A stretch of DNA of 64,000 bases from contig JBMNGH010000008.1 in assembly GCA_050949725.1 (NCBI GenBank), forward strand, positions 48,957 to 112,956, given 5' to 3'. This document shows, one piece after another, positions 17,450-27,201 of the stretch (its first letter is position 1; the number at the start of each line of letters is the position of its first letter). The stretch comes from JBMNGH01 sp050949725 (GTDB lineage: Bacteria > Bacillota > Thermosediminibacteria > Thermosediminibacterales > Tepidanaerobacteraceae). Below the pieces are notes generated by a model that saw only the letters and a program-made list of their open reading frames with translations, did not search any database and was not told where the DNA came from. Position numbers and translations under genes: made by a program.

Positions 17450-19459
17450 GTGGGAGAATTCAGGGTTGTTTCTGAATACACGCCAAAAGGAGATCAGCCA
17501 AAGGCTATAAAGCAACTAAATAAGGGTTTAAATGATGGGTATAAATTTCAGACATTGCTCGGCGCAACCGGTACCGGCAAGACATTTACAATTGCACATA
17601 TTATACAAAAAGCTAAGAGGCCAACATTAGTGATCGCACATAACAAGACTTTGGCCGGGCAGCTTTGCAGTGAACTCAAAGAATTTTTGCCCGAAAATGC
17701 TGTAGAGTATTTTGTGAGTTATTATGATTATTATCAACCGGAGGCATATATTCCACATACGGACACGTATATAGAAAAGGATGCTTCGATAAACGATGAA
17801 ATTGATAAATTGCGGCACTCAGCCACAGCAGCACTTTTTGAGAGAAGGGATGTTGTAATAGTCGCAAGTGTTTCTTGCATATACAGTTTGGGTTCACCGA
17901 TTGATTATGAAAAACAGGTTATTTCCCTCAGAAAAGATATGAATCGAGATAGAGATGAGGTTGTCAAAAAATTAATCGATATACAGTACACCCGCAATGA
18001 ATACGATTTCCAGCGCGGAACATTCCGTATGCGTGGAGATGTTTTGGAAATTATTCCGGCTTCTTTTGGTGAAAGGTCAATACGAGTAGAGTTCTTTGGA
18101 GACACAATTGATCGTATTTCTGAAGTAGACTTTTTGACAGGAGAAATCTTAGGTGAAAGAAATCACATTTCTATATTCCCGGCATCTCACTATGCTATCC
18201 AGAAAGAAAAACTTAATCTGGCTCTCAAGGGGATTAGGGAAGAACTTGAAGCAAGAATAAAACAGTTAAAAGATGAGGGTAAAGTTCTCGAAGCTGCTAG
18301 GCTGGAACAGAGAACAAACTATGATATTGAAATGCTGGCAGAAATGGGGTACTGCAAAGGTATAGAAAATTACTCAAGACATCTGACCGGAAGACAACCG
18401 GGCGAGGCGCCGTTTACCCTACTTGATTATTTTCCTGACGATTACCTTATGATAATTGATGAGTCACATGTCACACTTCCTCAGCTGCATGCAATGTGGG
18501 CAGGCGATAGGTCAAGGAAAGAATCGCTTATAGCACATGGTTTTAGATTGCCGTCGGCTTTTGATAACAGACCCCTAAAGTTTGAAGAATTTGAGGAGCG
18601 CATTAACCAAATAATTTTTTTATCTGCAACGCCTGGGCAGTACGAATTAAAAAAGAGCAGCCAAATTGTTGAGCAGATAATAAGGCCGACGGGCCTCGTC
18701 GATCCTGAAATAGATGTAAGGCCGGTTAAAGGACAAATAGATGATCTCATCAAAGAAATTAAAGTAAGGGCTGAAAAAGACCAGCGGGTACTTGTTACAA
18801 CCCTTACAAAAAAAATGGCGGAAGATCTTACAGATTACTTAAAGGAATCGGGTATAAACGTACAATATCTACATTCAGAGATCCATACACTTGAAAGGCT
18901 TGAAATCCTGCGCAATTTAAGGCTCGGTAAGTTTGACTGCCTGGTCGGCATCAACCTTTTAAGAGAAGGGTTAGATTTACCCGAAGTATCTCTAGTTGCA
19001 ATTCTGGATGCCGATAAGGAAGGCTTTTTGAGGTCCGAAACATCGCTGATTCAAACGATTGGGCGTGCGGCCCGTAATGTGGAGGGCAGAGTTATAATGT
19101 ATGCCGAGACACTTACCGATTCTATGAAAAGGGCAATCAGTGAAACAAATCGAAGAAGACGTATTCAGATGGAATACAATAAAAAGCACGGGATAACACC
19201 AACAACTGTTAAAAAGGCTGTAAGAGATGTGATAGAGGCAACAAAAGTTGCAGAGGATACTGCAGAGTACACACCAGATAAAGATGTTGTCAAAATGAAT
19301 AAAAAAGAACTAAAGTCATATATTCAAAAGCTGGAGTCACAGATGAGAGAGGCTGCGAAAAACCTCGAATTTGAGAAAGCCGCAAGGCTCAGAGATATTA
19401 TATTTGAACTCAAGGCAGAGGCATTCAGTGTTGTCAAAAAAGTGATGGATTGTAAATAA
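17450..19459 (+). CDS. uvrB: Excinuclease ABC subunit UvrB
   Basis: UvrB is the damage-verifying helicase of nucleotide excision repair. The ~670-residue sequence has Walker A LLGATGTGKTFT, the beta-hairpin region YYDYYQPEAYIP, DESHVTLPQ, FLSATPG, helicase motifs VGINLLREGLDLPEVSLVAILDADKEGFLR and QTIGRAARN, and a C-terminal UVR domain (about 625-660) that binds UvrA/UvrC. Length is normal. The start is uncertain: GTG 17450 has GGGGTG 8 nt upstream, while GTG 17441 has no site. uvrA follows after 34 nt, so the two are probably co-transcribed. The repeats upstream may be its operator. Confidence 0.97.
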   Translation: MGEFRVVSEYTPKGDQPKAIKQLNKGLNDGYKFQTLLGATGTGKTFTIAHIIQKAKRPTLVIAHNKTLAGQLCSELKEFLPENAVEYFVSYYDYYQPEAYIPHTDTYIEKDASINDEIDKLRHSATAALFERRDVVIVASVSCIYSLGSPIDYEKQVISLRKDMNRDRDEVVKKLIDIQYTRNEYDFQRGTFRMRGDVLEIIPASFGERSIRVEFFGDTIDRISEVDFLTGEILGERNHISIFPASHYAIQKEKLNLALKGIREELEARIKQLKDEGKVLEAARLEQRTNYDIEMLAEMGYCKGIENYSRHLTGRQPGEAPFTLLDYFPDDYLMIIDESHVTLPQLHAMWAGDRSRKESLIAHGFRLPSAFDNRPLKFEEFEERINQIIFLSATPGQYELKKSSQIVEQIIRPTGLVDPEIDVRPVKGQIDDLIKEIKVRAEKDQRVLVTTLTKKMAEDLTDYLKESGINVQYLHSEIHTLERLEILRNLRLGKFDCLVGINLLREGLDLPEVSLVAILDADKEGFLRSETSLIQTIGRAARNVEGRVIMYAETLTDSMKRAISETNRRRRIQMEYNKKHGITPTTVKKAVRDVIEATKVAEDTAEYTPDKDVVKMNKKELKSYIQKLESQMREAAKNLEFEKAARLRDIIFELKAEAFSVVKKVMDCK

Positions 19460-19493
19460 CATAAATCAATGTTGAGAGTGTGGTTGTATATAT

Positions 19494-22355
19494 ATGCCTG
19501 TAGATAAAATAATCGTAAAAGGTGCACGTGAGCACAATTTAAAAAATATTGATGTAGAAATACCCAGGGATAAATTGGTTGTAATTACGGGTATTTCCGG
19601 ATCAGGCAAATCCACTTTAGCGTTTGATACCATTTATGCTGAGGGTCAAAGGCGCTATGTAGAGTCGCTTTCTGCTTATGCGAGACAATTTTTAGGCCAA
19701 ATGGACAAGCCAGATGTAGATTATATAGAAGGGCTTTCACCCGCAATATCTATAGATCAGAGGACGACCAGCAATAATCCGAGATCTACTGTTGGCACGG
19801 TTACCGAAATTTATGACTATCTGCGGTTACTGTATGCCAGGATTGGCAAGCCTCACTGTCCGCGTTGTGGTAAGGAGATATCACAGCAGACTATCGACCA
19901 GATGGTTGATACTGTGATGCAGTTTTCCGAAGGGAGCAGGATTCAAATATTGTCACCTGTTGTCCGCGGCCGGAAAGGTGAATATCAAAGTTTAATTGAG
20001 AAAATAAGGAAAAGCGGCTTTGTACGAATAAGGGTGGACGGAGAAATAAGGGATGTTTCAGAGGAACTTAAGCTGGAAAAGAATAAGAAGCATAGTATTG
20101 AAGTTGTAATAGATCGCATCGTATTAAAACCCGGAATAGAGTCAAGACTTGCTGATTCGTTGGAAATAGCTTTACATCAGGCAGATGGTTTAGCCATTGT
20201 AGATGTCATAGGAAGGGAAGAAATACTCTTTTCGCAAAACTTTGCTTGTGTGGAATGCGGAATAAGCCTTGAAGAACTTACTCCCCGTATGTTTTCATTT
20301 AACAGCCCATATGGGGCGTGTTCAGTATGCAGCGGCTTGGGAATCAGTATGGAAATTGATCCCGAACTGGTAATACCGGATATGTCGAGATCTGCTGATG
20401 AGGGAGCGGTAGCACCTTGGAACAGCATTGCAGGAGGATACTATTATCAGATGTTGAGGGCGGTTTTAGAACATTTTGGTTATGATACGAGTACGCCTTT
20501 TAAGGATTTGGATTCCGAAGTTATTGATGCCATTTTGTACGGTTCAAAAGTGCCGATACAGTTTCATTATAAGAGCCGGTATGGTAATAATACAAGGCGA
20601 TACAGGGGGTACTTTGAAGGGGTTATAAATAACCTGAAGAGGCGTTATCAAGAAACCAATTCTGACGAATCAAGGCGGGAAATCGAACAATATATGAGCA
20701 CCAAGCCTTGTCCCGCTTGTAAAGGGGCGCGATTGAAGCCCGAAAGTGTAGCTGTAACCATCGAAGGAAAGTCTATAGCCGAGGTTACTTCATTTTCAAT
20801 ACGTCATGCGATGGTTTTTTTTGAAGACATTTCTCTTACAAAAAATGAAAAGCTTATAGCACACCAGGTATTAAAAGAGATTAAAAACAGATTGAAGTTT
20901 TTAATTGATGTTGGCCTGGATTATCTTACTCTTGACAGGGCCTCCGGGTCACTTTCGGGAGGAGAATCCCAGCGCATAAGGCTTGCCAACCAAATAGGGT
21001 CTCGCCTTATGGGTGTGCTGTACATTTTAGATGAGCCCAGCATCGGCCTTCACCAAAGAGATAACGACAAGTTGCTCAAGACGTTAAAAGACTTAAGGGA
21101 CCTAGGTAATACAGTCTTGGTTGTAGAACACGATGAGGACACCATGAGGGAAGCAGATTATATCATAGATATAGGTCCCGGAGCAGGCGAGCATGGGGGA
21201 AATATCGTAGCAGCAGGTCCTGCAGAGGTCATTGAAAAAAGTGAGCAGTCGATTACAGGCCAGTACCTGAGCGGCAAAAAGAAAATAAAAGTTCCATCTT
21301 TAAGAAGAAAACCCGGCACCAAATGGATAGAATTAAAAGGGTGCAGAGAGCATAATTTGAAAAATATCGATGTAAAAATCCCTATAGGCTTATTTACTTG
21401 TGTAACAGGTGTATCGGGTTCCGGCAAAAGTACACTCGTGAATGAAATACTTTATAAATCTCTAAAAAAGAAGTTGTACAATTCAAGGGAAGATGTGGGG
21501 GATTTTGACAAAATATTGGGCGTGGAGCATATCGAAAAAGTAATAAATATCGATCAGAATCCAATCGGGAGGACGCCAAGGTCTAACCCTGCAACATATA
21601 CCAATGTATTTAATGATATTCGCGAGGTGTTTTCAATAACGCCTGACGCAAAAATGCGAGGTTATAAGCCGGGCCGGTTCAGTTTTAATGTAAAAGGCGG
21701 TAGATGCGAAGCCTGCAAAGGCGATGGAATAATTAAAATCGAAATGCATTTTCTGCCCGATGTCTACGTGCCTTGTGAGGTTTGTAAAGGAAAAAGATAC
21801 AACAGGGAGACACTTGAGGTAAAATACAAGGGCAAAAATATTGCCGATGTGCTGAATATGACGGTTGGCGAGGCACTCGAGTTTTTCAAAAATATACCTA
21901 AAATTAAGCGAAAACTTGAAACTTTGCGTGATGTAGGTTTAGGGTATATAAAACTCGGGCAGTCGTCTACTACCCTTTCTGGCGGAGAAGCCCAGCGGGT
22001 GAAACTTGCAACCGAATTGTCAAGAAAGACCAATAGCGGCACCGTTTATATTCTCGACGAGCCGACAACAGGTCTCCATATGGATGATATAAAAAGACTT
22101 TTGGATGTACTACAAAGGCTTGTGGATGGAGGCAGTACTGTAATAGTCATTGAACACAACCTCGATGTTATAAAGACGGCAGACTATATAATCGATCTAG
22201 GGCCCGAAGGGGGAGACAAAGGCGGTCAAGTAATAGCGACCGGTACTCCGGAACAGATATCGCAAAATCCCGCTTCGTTTACAGGTGTATTTCTCAAGAA
22301 AGTGCTTCATAAGGATGAGAATTGTGATATAAAAAGGCTTGCGGCTGCTGAGTAA
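19494..22355 (+). CDS. uvrA: Excinuclease ABC subunit UvrA
   Basis: This 953-residue UvrA has two ABC ATPase modules. The first Walker A is GISGSGKST near residue 30 and the second GVSGSGKST near 642; signatures LSGGESQRIRLA and LSGGEAQRVKLA and Walker B YILDEPSIGLHQ and YILDEPTTGLHM follow. Zinc-binding CxxC pairs are seen in CPRCGKEIS, CVECG, CSVCSG, CPACKG and CEACKGDG...CEVCKG. It scans DNA for lesions and loads UvrB. ATG 19494 has only a weak ribosome site. The protein is full length and ordinary. Confidence 0.97.
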   Translation: MPVDKIIVKGAREHNLKNIDVEIPRDKLVVITGISGSGKSTLAFDTIYAEGQRRYVESLSAYARQFLGQMDKPDVDYIEGLSPAISIDQRTTSNNPRSTVGTVTEIYDYLRLLYARIGKPHCPRCGKEISQQTIDQMVDTVMQFSEGSRIQILSPVVRGRKGEYQSLIEKIRKSGFVRIRVDGEIRDVSEELKLEKNKKHSIEVVIDRIVLKPGIESRLADSLEIALHQADGLAIVDVIGREEILFSQNFACVECGISLEELTPRMFSFNSPYGACSVCSGLGISMEIDPELVIPDMSRSADEGAVAPWNSIAGGYYYQMLRAVLEHFGYDTSTPFKDLDSEVIDAILYGSKVPIQFHYKSRYGNNTRRYRGYFEGVINNLKRRYQETNSDESRREIEQYMSTKPCPACKGARLKPESVAVTIEGKSIAEVTSFSIRHAMVFFEDISLTKNEKLIAHQVLKEIKNRLKFLIDVGLDYLTLDRASGSLSGGESQRIRLANQIGSRLMGVLYILDEPSIGLHQRDNDKLLKTLKDLRDLGNTVLVVEHDEDTMREADYIIDIGPGAGEHGGNIVAAGPAEVIEKSEQSITGQYLSGKKKIKVPSLRRKPGTKWIELKGCREHNLKNIDVKIPIGLFTCVTGVSGSGKSTLVNEILYKSLKKKLYNSREDVGDFDKILGVEHIEKVINIDQNPIGRTPRSNPATYTNVFNDIREVFSITPDAKMRGYKPGRFSFNVKGGRCEACKGDGIIKIEMHFLPDVYVPCEVCKGKRYNRETLEVKYKGKNIADVLNMTVGEALEFFKNIPKIKRKLETLRDVGLGYIKLGQSSTTLSGGEAQRVKLATELSRKTNSGTVYILDEPTTGLHMDDIKRLLDVLQRLVDGGSTVIVIEHNLDVIKTADYIIDLGPEGGDKGGQVIATGTPEQISQNPASFTGVFLKKVLHKDENCDIKRLAAAE

Positions 22356-22382
22356 ATTTTATATTAGTCAGGGGGTTTAGTT

Positions 22383-22869
22383 ATGAACATTTTTGATATA
22401 ATCGGGCCTGTCATGATAGGACCTTCCAGTTCACACACGGCAGGTGCTGTTAAGTTAGGAAATTTTGTCCGAAATATACTTGGCGAATCTCCAACATGGG
22501 CCAGAATACCATCCGAACACCGCCGAATTTTTTGTTAAGAGCAAAACCTGCAGCACAACTGTTTTAGGATCATCAGTCGGGGGTGGGAGGGTCATAGTTT
22601 TTTCAATTGATGGATTTAAAACAGAATTGTCGGGAGACTATAATACAATTATGACCATTCATAAAGATCGGCCAGGGATAATAGCCAAAGTTGCATCTTT
22701 TCTTGCTGAAAGGAAAGTAAACATCGCCCGAATGAGGGTCTCCAGGGAATCGAAAGCAGAGCAGGCCCTTATGATTATTGAGATGGACGAGGATATTCCC
22801 AGTGGTCTTGTACCGTCTCTTGAAGCCTTTGAGGATATCCATAAGGTTGTTGCGATTAAACGGCAGTGA
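22383..22869 (+). pseudogene. sdaAB: L-serine dehydratase beta subunit, internal deletion with frameshift
   Basis: The N-terminus is a perfect SdaAB start (IFDIIGPVMIGPSSSHTAGA), but after LGESP near 22490 the frame runs into a stop at about 22535. The other frame resumes with HGPEYHPNTAEF and continues through the SSVGGG motif and a complete C-terminal ACT domain to 22869. Compared with ~220-residue SdaAB proteins about 60-70 codons are missing at the junction, plus a net frame change. The first frame gives ~50 residues only. The intact alpha gene follows 11 nt later. An assembly deletion is possible but would have to remove ~200 bases. Confidence 0.85.
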
Positions 22870-22880
22870 GGTGTGATTAC

Positions 22881-23750
22881 ATGGGCACTTTAACGTTGGA
22901 GAAATTAATAAAAGATGCCGAAAACCGTTCACAACATATTTATGAAGTAATAAAGGAAATTGAAGCAAGGGAGCAAGGCATTTCTATAAAAATGCTGATG
23001 GAAAAAATGGGACAGCATTTGAAAGTGATGAAAGATGCTTTGGTGCAAGGAACCACAACCCATATCACATCCCTCAGCGGAATTACAGGAGGAGAAGGCT
23101 TTCGGCTTTGGAATAAAGCGCAAGAGTCACTCTCAGGTGATGTTATTGCAAAAGCCGCTGCAAGAGCTATGGCTGTTGCTAATGTAAATGCTTCGATGGG
23201 TAAAATTGTTGCTGCGCCTACTGCTGGTTCTTGTGGGATAATTCCCGGTGTTATTATTACACTAGCGGAAAAATTGAGTAGTACAGATGATGATTTAATA
23301 AACGCTCTGTTTACGGCGGGAGCAGTTGGTAAAATAACTGCACTAACTGCTACTTTAGCGGGAGCAGAAGGAGGATGTCAAGCCGAGTGCGGCAGTGCAA
23401 CAGCGATGGCAGCAGCAGCCGCCGTCGAAATGAGTGGAGGATCACCCCGCCAGGTAGGGCATGCCGTTGCCATAGCCTTAAAGTGCGTGATGGGGCTGGT
23501 GTGCGACCCGGTTGCAGGATTAGTTGAAGTGCCGTGTATAAAGAGAAACGGCATGGGAACAGCCCATGCAATACTGGCTGCAGATATGGCCATGAGTGGT
23601 ATTCAAAGCGTCATTCCACCCGATGAAGTAATAAAGGCTATGGGAGAGGTGGGCCGTGCAATTCCTGAACAGTTAAAAGAAACATCTCTTGGTGGGATTG
23701 CAACTACTCCGACAGGAGAGAAAATTCGGAAGGAAATATTTGGTGGTTAG
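22881..23750 (+). CDS. sdaAA: L-serine dehydratase, iron-sulfur-dependent, alpha subunit
   Basis: SdaAA (289 residues) is the [4Fe-4S] catalytic half of the enzyme that deaminates L-serine to pyruvate and ammonia. Cluster Cys are expected in GGCQAECGSATAMAAAA, GLVCDPVAGLVEVPCIKRN and the APTAGSCGIIPG region, all present, as is SLSGITGGEG. Start ATG 22881 has GTGAGGTG upstream; a GTG at 22866 overlaps the end of sdaAB. Because the beta subunit (sdaAB) immediately upstream is broken, this subunit may be inactive alone or rely on another beta subunit elsewhere. Confidence 0.93.
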   Translation: MGTLTLEKLIKDAENRSQHIYEVIKEIEAREQGISIKMLMEKMGQHLKVMKDALVQGTTTHITSLSGITGGEGFRLWNKAQESLSGDVIAKAAARAMAVANVNASMGKIVAAPTAGSCGIIPGVIITLAEKLSSTDDDLINALFTAGAVGKITALTATLAGAEGGCQAECGSATAMAAAAAVEMSGGSPRQVGHAVAIALKCVMGLVCDPVAGLVEVPCIKRNGMGTAHAILAADMAMSGIQSVIPPDEVIKAMGEVGRAIPEQLKETSLGGIATTPTGEKIRKEIFGG

Positions 23751-24038
23751 CGGGTTTTGTCAGTTGCACCTCATCTTTGACAATTTCAAGTCTACATTGT
23801 CGACACCGATAAAAGTGCTTTTCCATCCCGGAGAATCGATTGTTGCATTATGTTTTTCAGGTTCGCACCCCTTGGCTACATAAATAAAAGCCCATGATAT
23901 TGCCAATAATAATCCCTCCATATTTTTTTAATAAAACATAATATTGTCTATTATGCCTAATTATACATATTGTTCCTTTTTTTTGCTAGCCTCATGCCTT
24001 CCTCGTATTTGCTTATGCTTTTTTTTATAAATAAACTA
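23751..24038 (+). other. Intergenic region without visible gene
   Basis: This AT-rich 288-nt stretch separates sdaAA from the promoter of the next operon. I see no ORF with a ribosome site, no RNA motif and no clear terminator. Confidence 0.5.
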
Positions 24039-24067
24039 TTGACTGCGACAGCCAATACATGTATAAT
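24039..24067 (+). promoter_or_regulatory. Promoter of the (homo)citrate synthase operon
   Basis: TTGACT (24039-24044), 17-nt spacer, TATAAT (24062-24067). The -10 box lies inside the left arm of the 40-bp palindrome, so a protein bound there would block polymerase. Confidence 0.8.
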
Positions 24068-24091
24068 TGTATGCAATTATACATGTATTGG
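24052..24091 (+). promoter_or_regulatory. 40-bp perfect palindrome, probable operator
   Basis: CCAATACATGTATAATTG (24052-24069) is exactly inverted at 24074-24091 around TATG. It covers the -10 box, the predicted start site and the first bases of the Shine-Dalgarno GGAGGGAG. Since transcription would begin near its centre, it should act mainly as a DNA operator for a dimeric regulator, not as an RNA hairpin. Confidence 0.7.
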
Positions 24092-24101
24092 AGGGAGTTT
24101 T

Positions 24102-25247
24102 ATGCAGACTAAAAAAATTTATCTTGTAGATACGACGTTGAGAGACGGTGAACAGACTGCAGGTGTAGTGTTCGCAAACAGGGAGAAAATACAAATTGCT
24201 AAAATGCTTGACGAAATAGGTATCGATGAAATCGAAGCGGGGATTCCTGTCATGGGAGGAGACGAGAAAGAAACAGTCACAGCCATTGCCAAATTAGGTC
24301 TAAAAGCAAGAATAATGGCTTGGAACAGGGCTGTCATAAAGGATATTCAAGAATCACTGAAATGCGGAGTTGGTGCTGTAGCTATTTCTATAGCCACCTC
24401 TGATCTACATATAAAGGAAAAACTGCGTACTACCAGAGAAGCTGTGTTGGAACGGATTATAAAGGCGGTAGAATACGCCAAGAAGGAGGGTGTCTACGTC
24501 TCTGCAAATGCTGAGGATGCGAGCCGAAGTGATGAGGATTTTTTGCTCCAGTTTGTAACTGAAGCCAAAAAGGCAGGTGCCGACCGCATTAGGTATTGTG
24601 ACACTGTGGGAATAATGACCCCTATGGAAATCTATGAAAGGATCGCACGGATAAAGAAAGCGGTAGACATTGATATTGAGATGCACACACACAACGATTT
24701 CGGTATGGCAACGGCAAATGCAATAGCAGGTGTAAAAGCAGGCGCGAATCATATAGGTGTTACGGTAAACGGCCTTGGTGAACGAGCCGGCAATGCGGCT
24801 TTGGAAGAAGTTGTGATGTCATTGAAGTATCTGTTGAATTATGATATGAAGCAAAGAACGGAAAAACTGAGAGAACTCTGCGAGTACGTTGCCAGAGCTT
24901 CAAACAGAGAGTTGCCATCTTGGAAGCCAATAGTGGGCACGAATGTGTTTACTCACGAATCCGGAATACACGCTGATGGAGCCCTTAAAAATCCAAGGAC
25001 TTACGAGGTCTTTGATCCTAGAGATGTCGGCCTTACAAGTCAAATTGTAATAGGCAAGCATTCAGGGACTGCCGGAATTAAGAGGAAACTGGCAGAATAC
25101 AAAATAGATATCGGCGAAGATTTGGCGGACGCTATTTTAGAAGAGGTCAGAAGTGTGTCAATAGAACTAAAAAGGCCTTTGACAGATAAAGAGCTTTTAA
25201 ACATCTATTATGACTTCGCGAATCAGAAGATAAAATGTGTTGTTTAA
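24102..25247 (+). CDS. Homocitrate synthase-family enzyme (homocitrate synthase or Re-citrate synthase)
   Basis: The 381-residue protein is a DRE-TIM metallolyase joining acetyl-CoA to a 2-oxo acid. It has LVDTTLRDGEQTAGVVF at the N-terminus (metal ligand Asp and catalytic Arg/Glu), IEAGIPVMGGDE, the HTHNDFGMATANA metal-binding motif, GLGERAGNAALEE, and the C-terminal HESGIHADGALKN and IGKHSGTAGIKRKL. ATG 24102 has GGAGGGAG 5 nt upstream. It closely resembles NifV/homocitrate synthases, but clostridial Re-citrate synthases belong to the same family, and here the following genes encode an aconitase and an isocitrate-type dehydrogenase. Either alternative gives a 2-oxo acid (2-oxoglutarate or 2-oxoadipate). 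Confidence 0.85.
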   Translation: MQTKKIYLVDTTLRDGEQTAGVVFANREKIQIAKMLDEIGIDEIEAGIPVMGGDEKETVTAIAKLGLKARIMAWNRAVIKDIQESLKCGVGAVAISIATSDLHIKEKLRTTREAVLERIIKAVEYAKKEGVYVSANAEDASRSDEDFLLQFVTEAKKAGADRIRYCDTVGIMTPMEIYERIARIKKAVDIDIEMHTHNDFGMATANAIAGVKAGANHIGVTVNGLGERAGNAALEEVVMSLKYLLNYDMKQRTEKLRELCEYVARASNRELPSWKPIVGTNVFTHESGIHADGALKNPRTYEVFDPRDVGLTSQIVIGKHSGTAGIKRKLAEYKIDIGEDLADAILEEVRSVSIELKRPLTDKELLNIYYDFANQKIKCVV

Positions 25248-25254
25248 GGGGGTC

Positions 25255-27201
25255 ATGAGTCTCTTGGGATTAAATATAACTCAGAAAATCATAAAAGACC
25301 ATTTAATTTCCGGATCGATGGAGAGCGGTAGGGATATCGAAATCTCTGTAGATTCAACTCTTACTCAGGATTCAACTGGCACTATGGTCTACCTGCAATT
25401 GGAGGCCATGGAAGTAGATAAAATAAAAACTAAGCTTTCAGTGGCGTATATTGATCACAATATGCTACAGACAGGTTTTGAAAATGCTGACGATCATCTG
25501 TATATAAAGACGGTTGCAGGAAAATACGGGATACTTTTTTCTCGTCCGGGTAATGGAATATGTCACCAGGTTCATCTTGAGCGATTTGCCAAGCCGGGAT
25601 GGACACTGCTGGGTTCAGACAGCCATACTCCTACAGCAGGCGGCATGGGGAGTTTCGCAATAGGTGCGGGAGGGCTCGATGTGGCAGTGGCAATGGCTTC
25701 AGGGGTTTATAGAATGCAAATGCCCCGGGTATGTAACATTATTTTAGATGAGAGACTTAAAGCTCCGGCATCGGCCAAGGATGTCATTTTGCACATACTT
25801 GGCCTCCTCACCGTTAAAGGCGGGGTTGGAAAAGTTTTTGAGTATTCAGGAGAGGGTCTAAAATACTTATCTGTACCGGAAAGGGCCACGATCACAAATA
25901 TGGGTGCTGAACTTGGAGCTACTACCTCTATTTTCCCATCAGATGAAAAGACCTTGGAATTTTTGAAGCTCCAACAGAGGGAAGAAGACTTTGTAGAGCT
26001 CAGGGCGGATAAAGATGCCGAATATGATGAAACCATCAGAATCGATCTTTCGAAGATCGTCCCGATGGCGGCATGCCCACACAGCCCTGACAAGGTGGTG
26101 CCAATAGAAGAGCTTGAGGATAAGCCCATAACCCAGGTGGCCATAGGCAGTTGTACGAATTCTTCATACAGGGACATTGTAATTGCTTCCAGGATATTGA
26201 AGGGTAAAAAGGTTCACCCTAATGTGAGCCTTGTCATTTCTCCAGGCTCAAAACAGGTCTTCACCAAACTGTCGATGACAGGCGCTATTCAAGACCTGAT
26301 AGATTGTGGCGCGCGAATTCTGGAGTGTAGCTGCGGACCCTGTATAGGCATGGGCCAGGCCCCGGAGACAAATGGAGTTTCACTTAGGACCTTTAACAGG
26401 AATTTTGAGGGAAGAAGTGGCACAAAATCAGCAAAAGTATACCTCGCAAGCCCTGAAACGGCTGCTGTATCTGCAATCTATGGGAAGATTATGAATCCAT
26501 CCATATTAGGACCTGAGATTTTCGAACCAATTGAAGAAATATCCTATGTAAACGATAATATGATATTAAAGCCTGAAGAAAATATTACTGAAAAAGTGAT
26601 AAAAGGTCCTAACATAAAACCCTTTCCTATAAACACACCTCCTGATGGTCGTATCATCAAAAAGGTAATGTTAAAATTGGGCGACAATATCACAACTGAT
26701 CACATAATGCCTTCGGGTGTAAAACTTTTACCCTACAGGTCTAATATCCCTTATCTGTCTGAATTTTGTTTCTCAGGCATTGACAGCGATTTTACTCGAA
26801 GATGCAGGGAAAACGAAGGAGGGTTTATAGTAGCGGGAGAAAATTACGGCCAGGGATCAAGCAGGGAACACGCTGCCCTAGTCCCCTTATATCTGAAGAT
26901 TAAGGCCGTACTTGCCAAATCCTTTGCACGGATTCACAAAGCAAATCTGATCAACAGCGGGATTTTTCCGTTAGTATTCGAGGACCACAATGATTATGAT
27001 GGAATCAATGTCTTAGACGAAATAGAGATCCATGATTTGACAAGTCAGTTAGGTAAAGGGAATACGATTATTGCTTTTAATAAATCTCAAAATAGAACTA
27101 TGAAACTGATCCTTGATGCTACAGATCGGGAAAAGGAAATTTTGCTTCATGGAGGATATATACATTATTTAAAAACTAGAAAGGGAAAGCGGCATGTATA
27201 A
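25255..27201 (+). CDS. Aconitase/homoaconitase
   Basis: This ~648-residue [4Fe-4S] hydratase contains both the large domain (GSDSHTPTAGGMG, AIGSCTNSSYRDI, CSCGPCIGMGQAP; cluster Cys in these) and the swivel domain (DNITTDHIMPSG, ENYGQGSSREHAALVP) on one chain. The domain set and length match bacterial aconitases of thermophilic Clostridia. It isomerises citrate to isocitrate or homocitrate to homoisocitrate. The ATG at 25255 is only 2 nt from AAGGGGG; a TTG at 25264 (reading LGLNITQKII) has better spacing and may be the true start. Only 7 nt separate it from the synthase, and it overlaps the dehydrogenase by 8 nt. Confidence 0.9.
   Translation: MSLLGLNITQKIIKDHLISGSMESGRDIEISVDSTLTQDSTGTMVYLQLEAMEVDKIKTKLSVAYIDHNMLQTGFENADDHLYIKTVAGKYGILFSRPGNGICHQVHLERFAKPGWTLLGSDSHTPTAGGMGSFAIGAGGLDVAVAMASGVYRMQMPRVCNIILDERLKAPASAKDVILHILGLLTVKGGVGKVFEYSGEGLKYLSVPERATITNMGAELGATTSIFPSDEKTLEFLKLQQREEDFVELRADKDAEYDETIRIDLSKIVPMAACPHSPDKVVPIEELEDKPITQVAIGSCTNSSYRDIVIASRILKGKKVHPNVSLVISPGSKQVFTKLSMTGAIQDLIDCGARILECSCGPCIGMGQAPETNGVSLRTFNRNFEGRSGTKSAKVYLASPETAAVSAIYGKIMNPSILGPEIFEPIEEISYVNDNMILKPEENITEKVIKGPNIKPFPINTPPDGRIIKKVMLKLGDNITTDHIMPSGVKLLPYRSNIPYLSEFCFSGIDSDFTRRCRENEGGFIVAGENYGQGSSREHAALVPLYLKIKAVLAKSFARIHKANLINSGIFPLVFEDHNDYDGINVLDEIEIHDLTSQLGKGNTIIAFNKSQNRTMKLILDATDREKEILLHGGYIHYLKTRKGKRHV

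Noticed and set aside
22465..22869. Separate ACT-domain protein
   Set aside because: It has no start codon with a ribosome site and continues the sdaAB sequence after a deletion, so it is the 3' half of a pseudogene.
24052..24091. RNA attenuator hairpin
   Set aside because: The predicted transcription start lies in the middle of the palindrome, so only half would be transcribed; a DNA operator is more likely.
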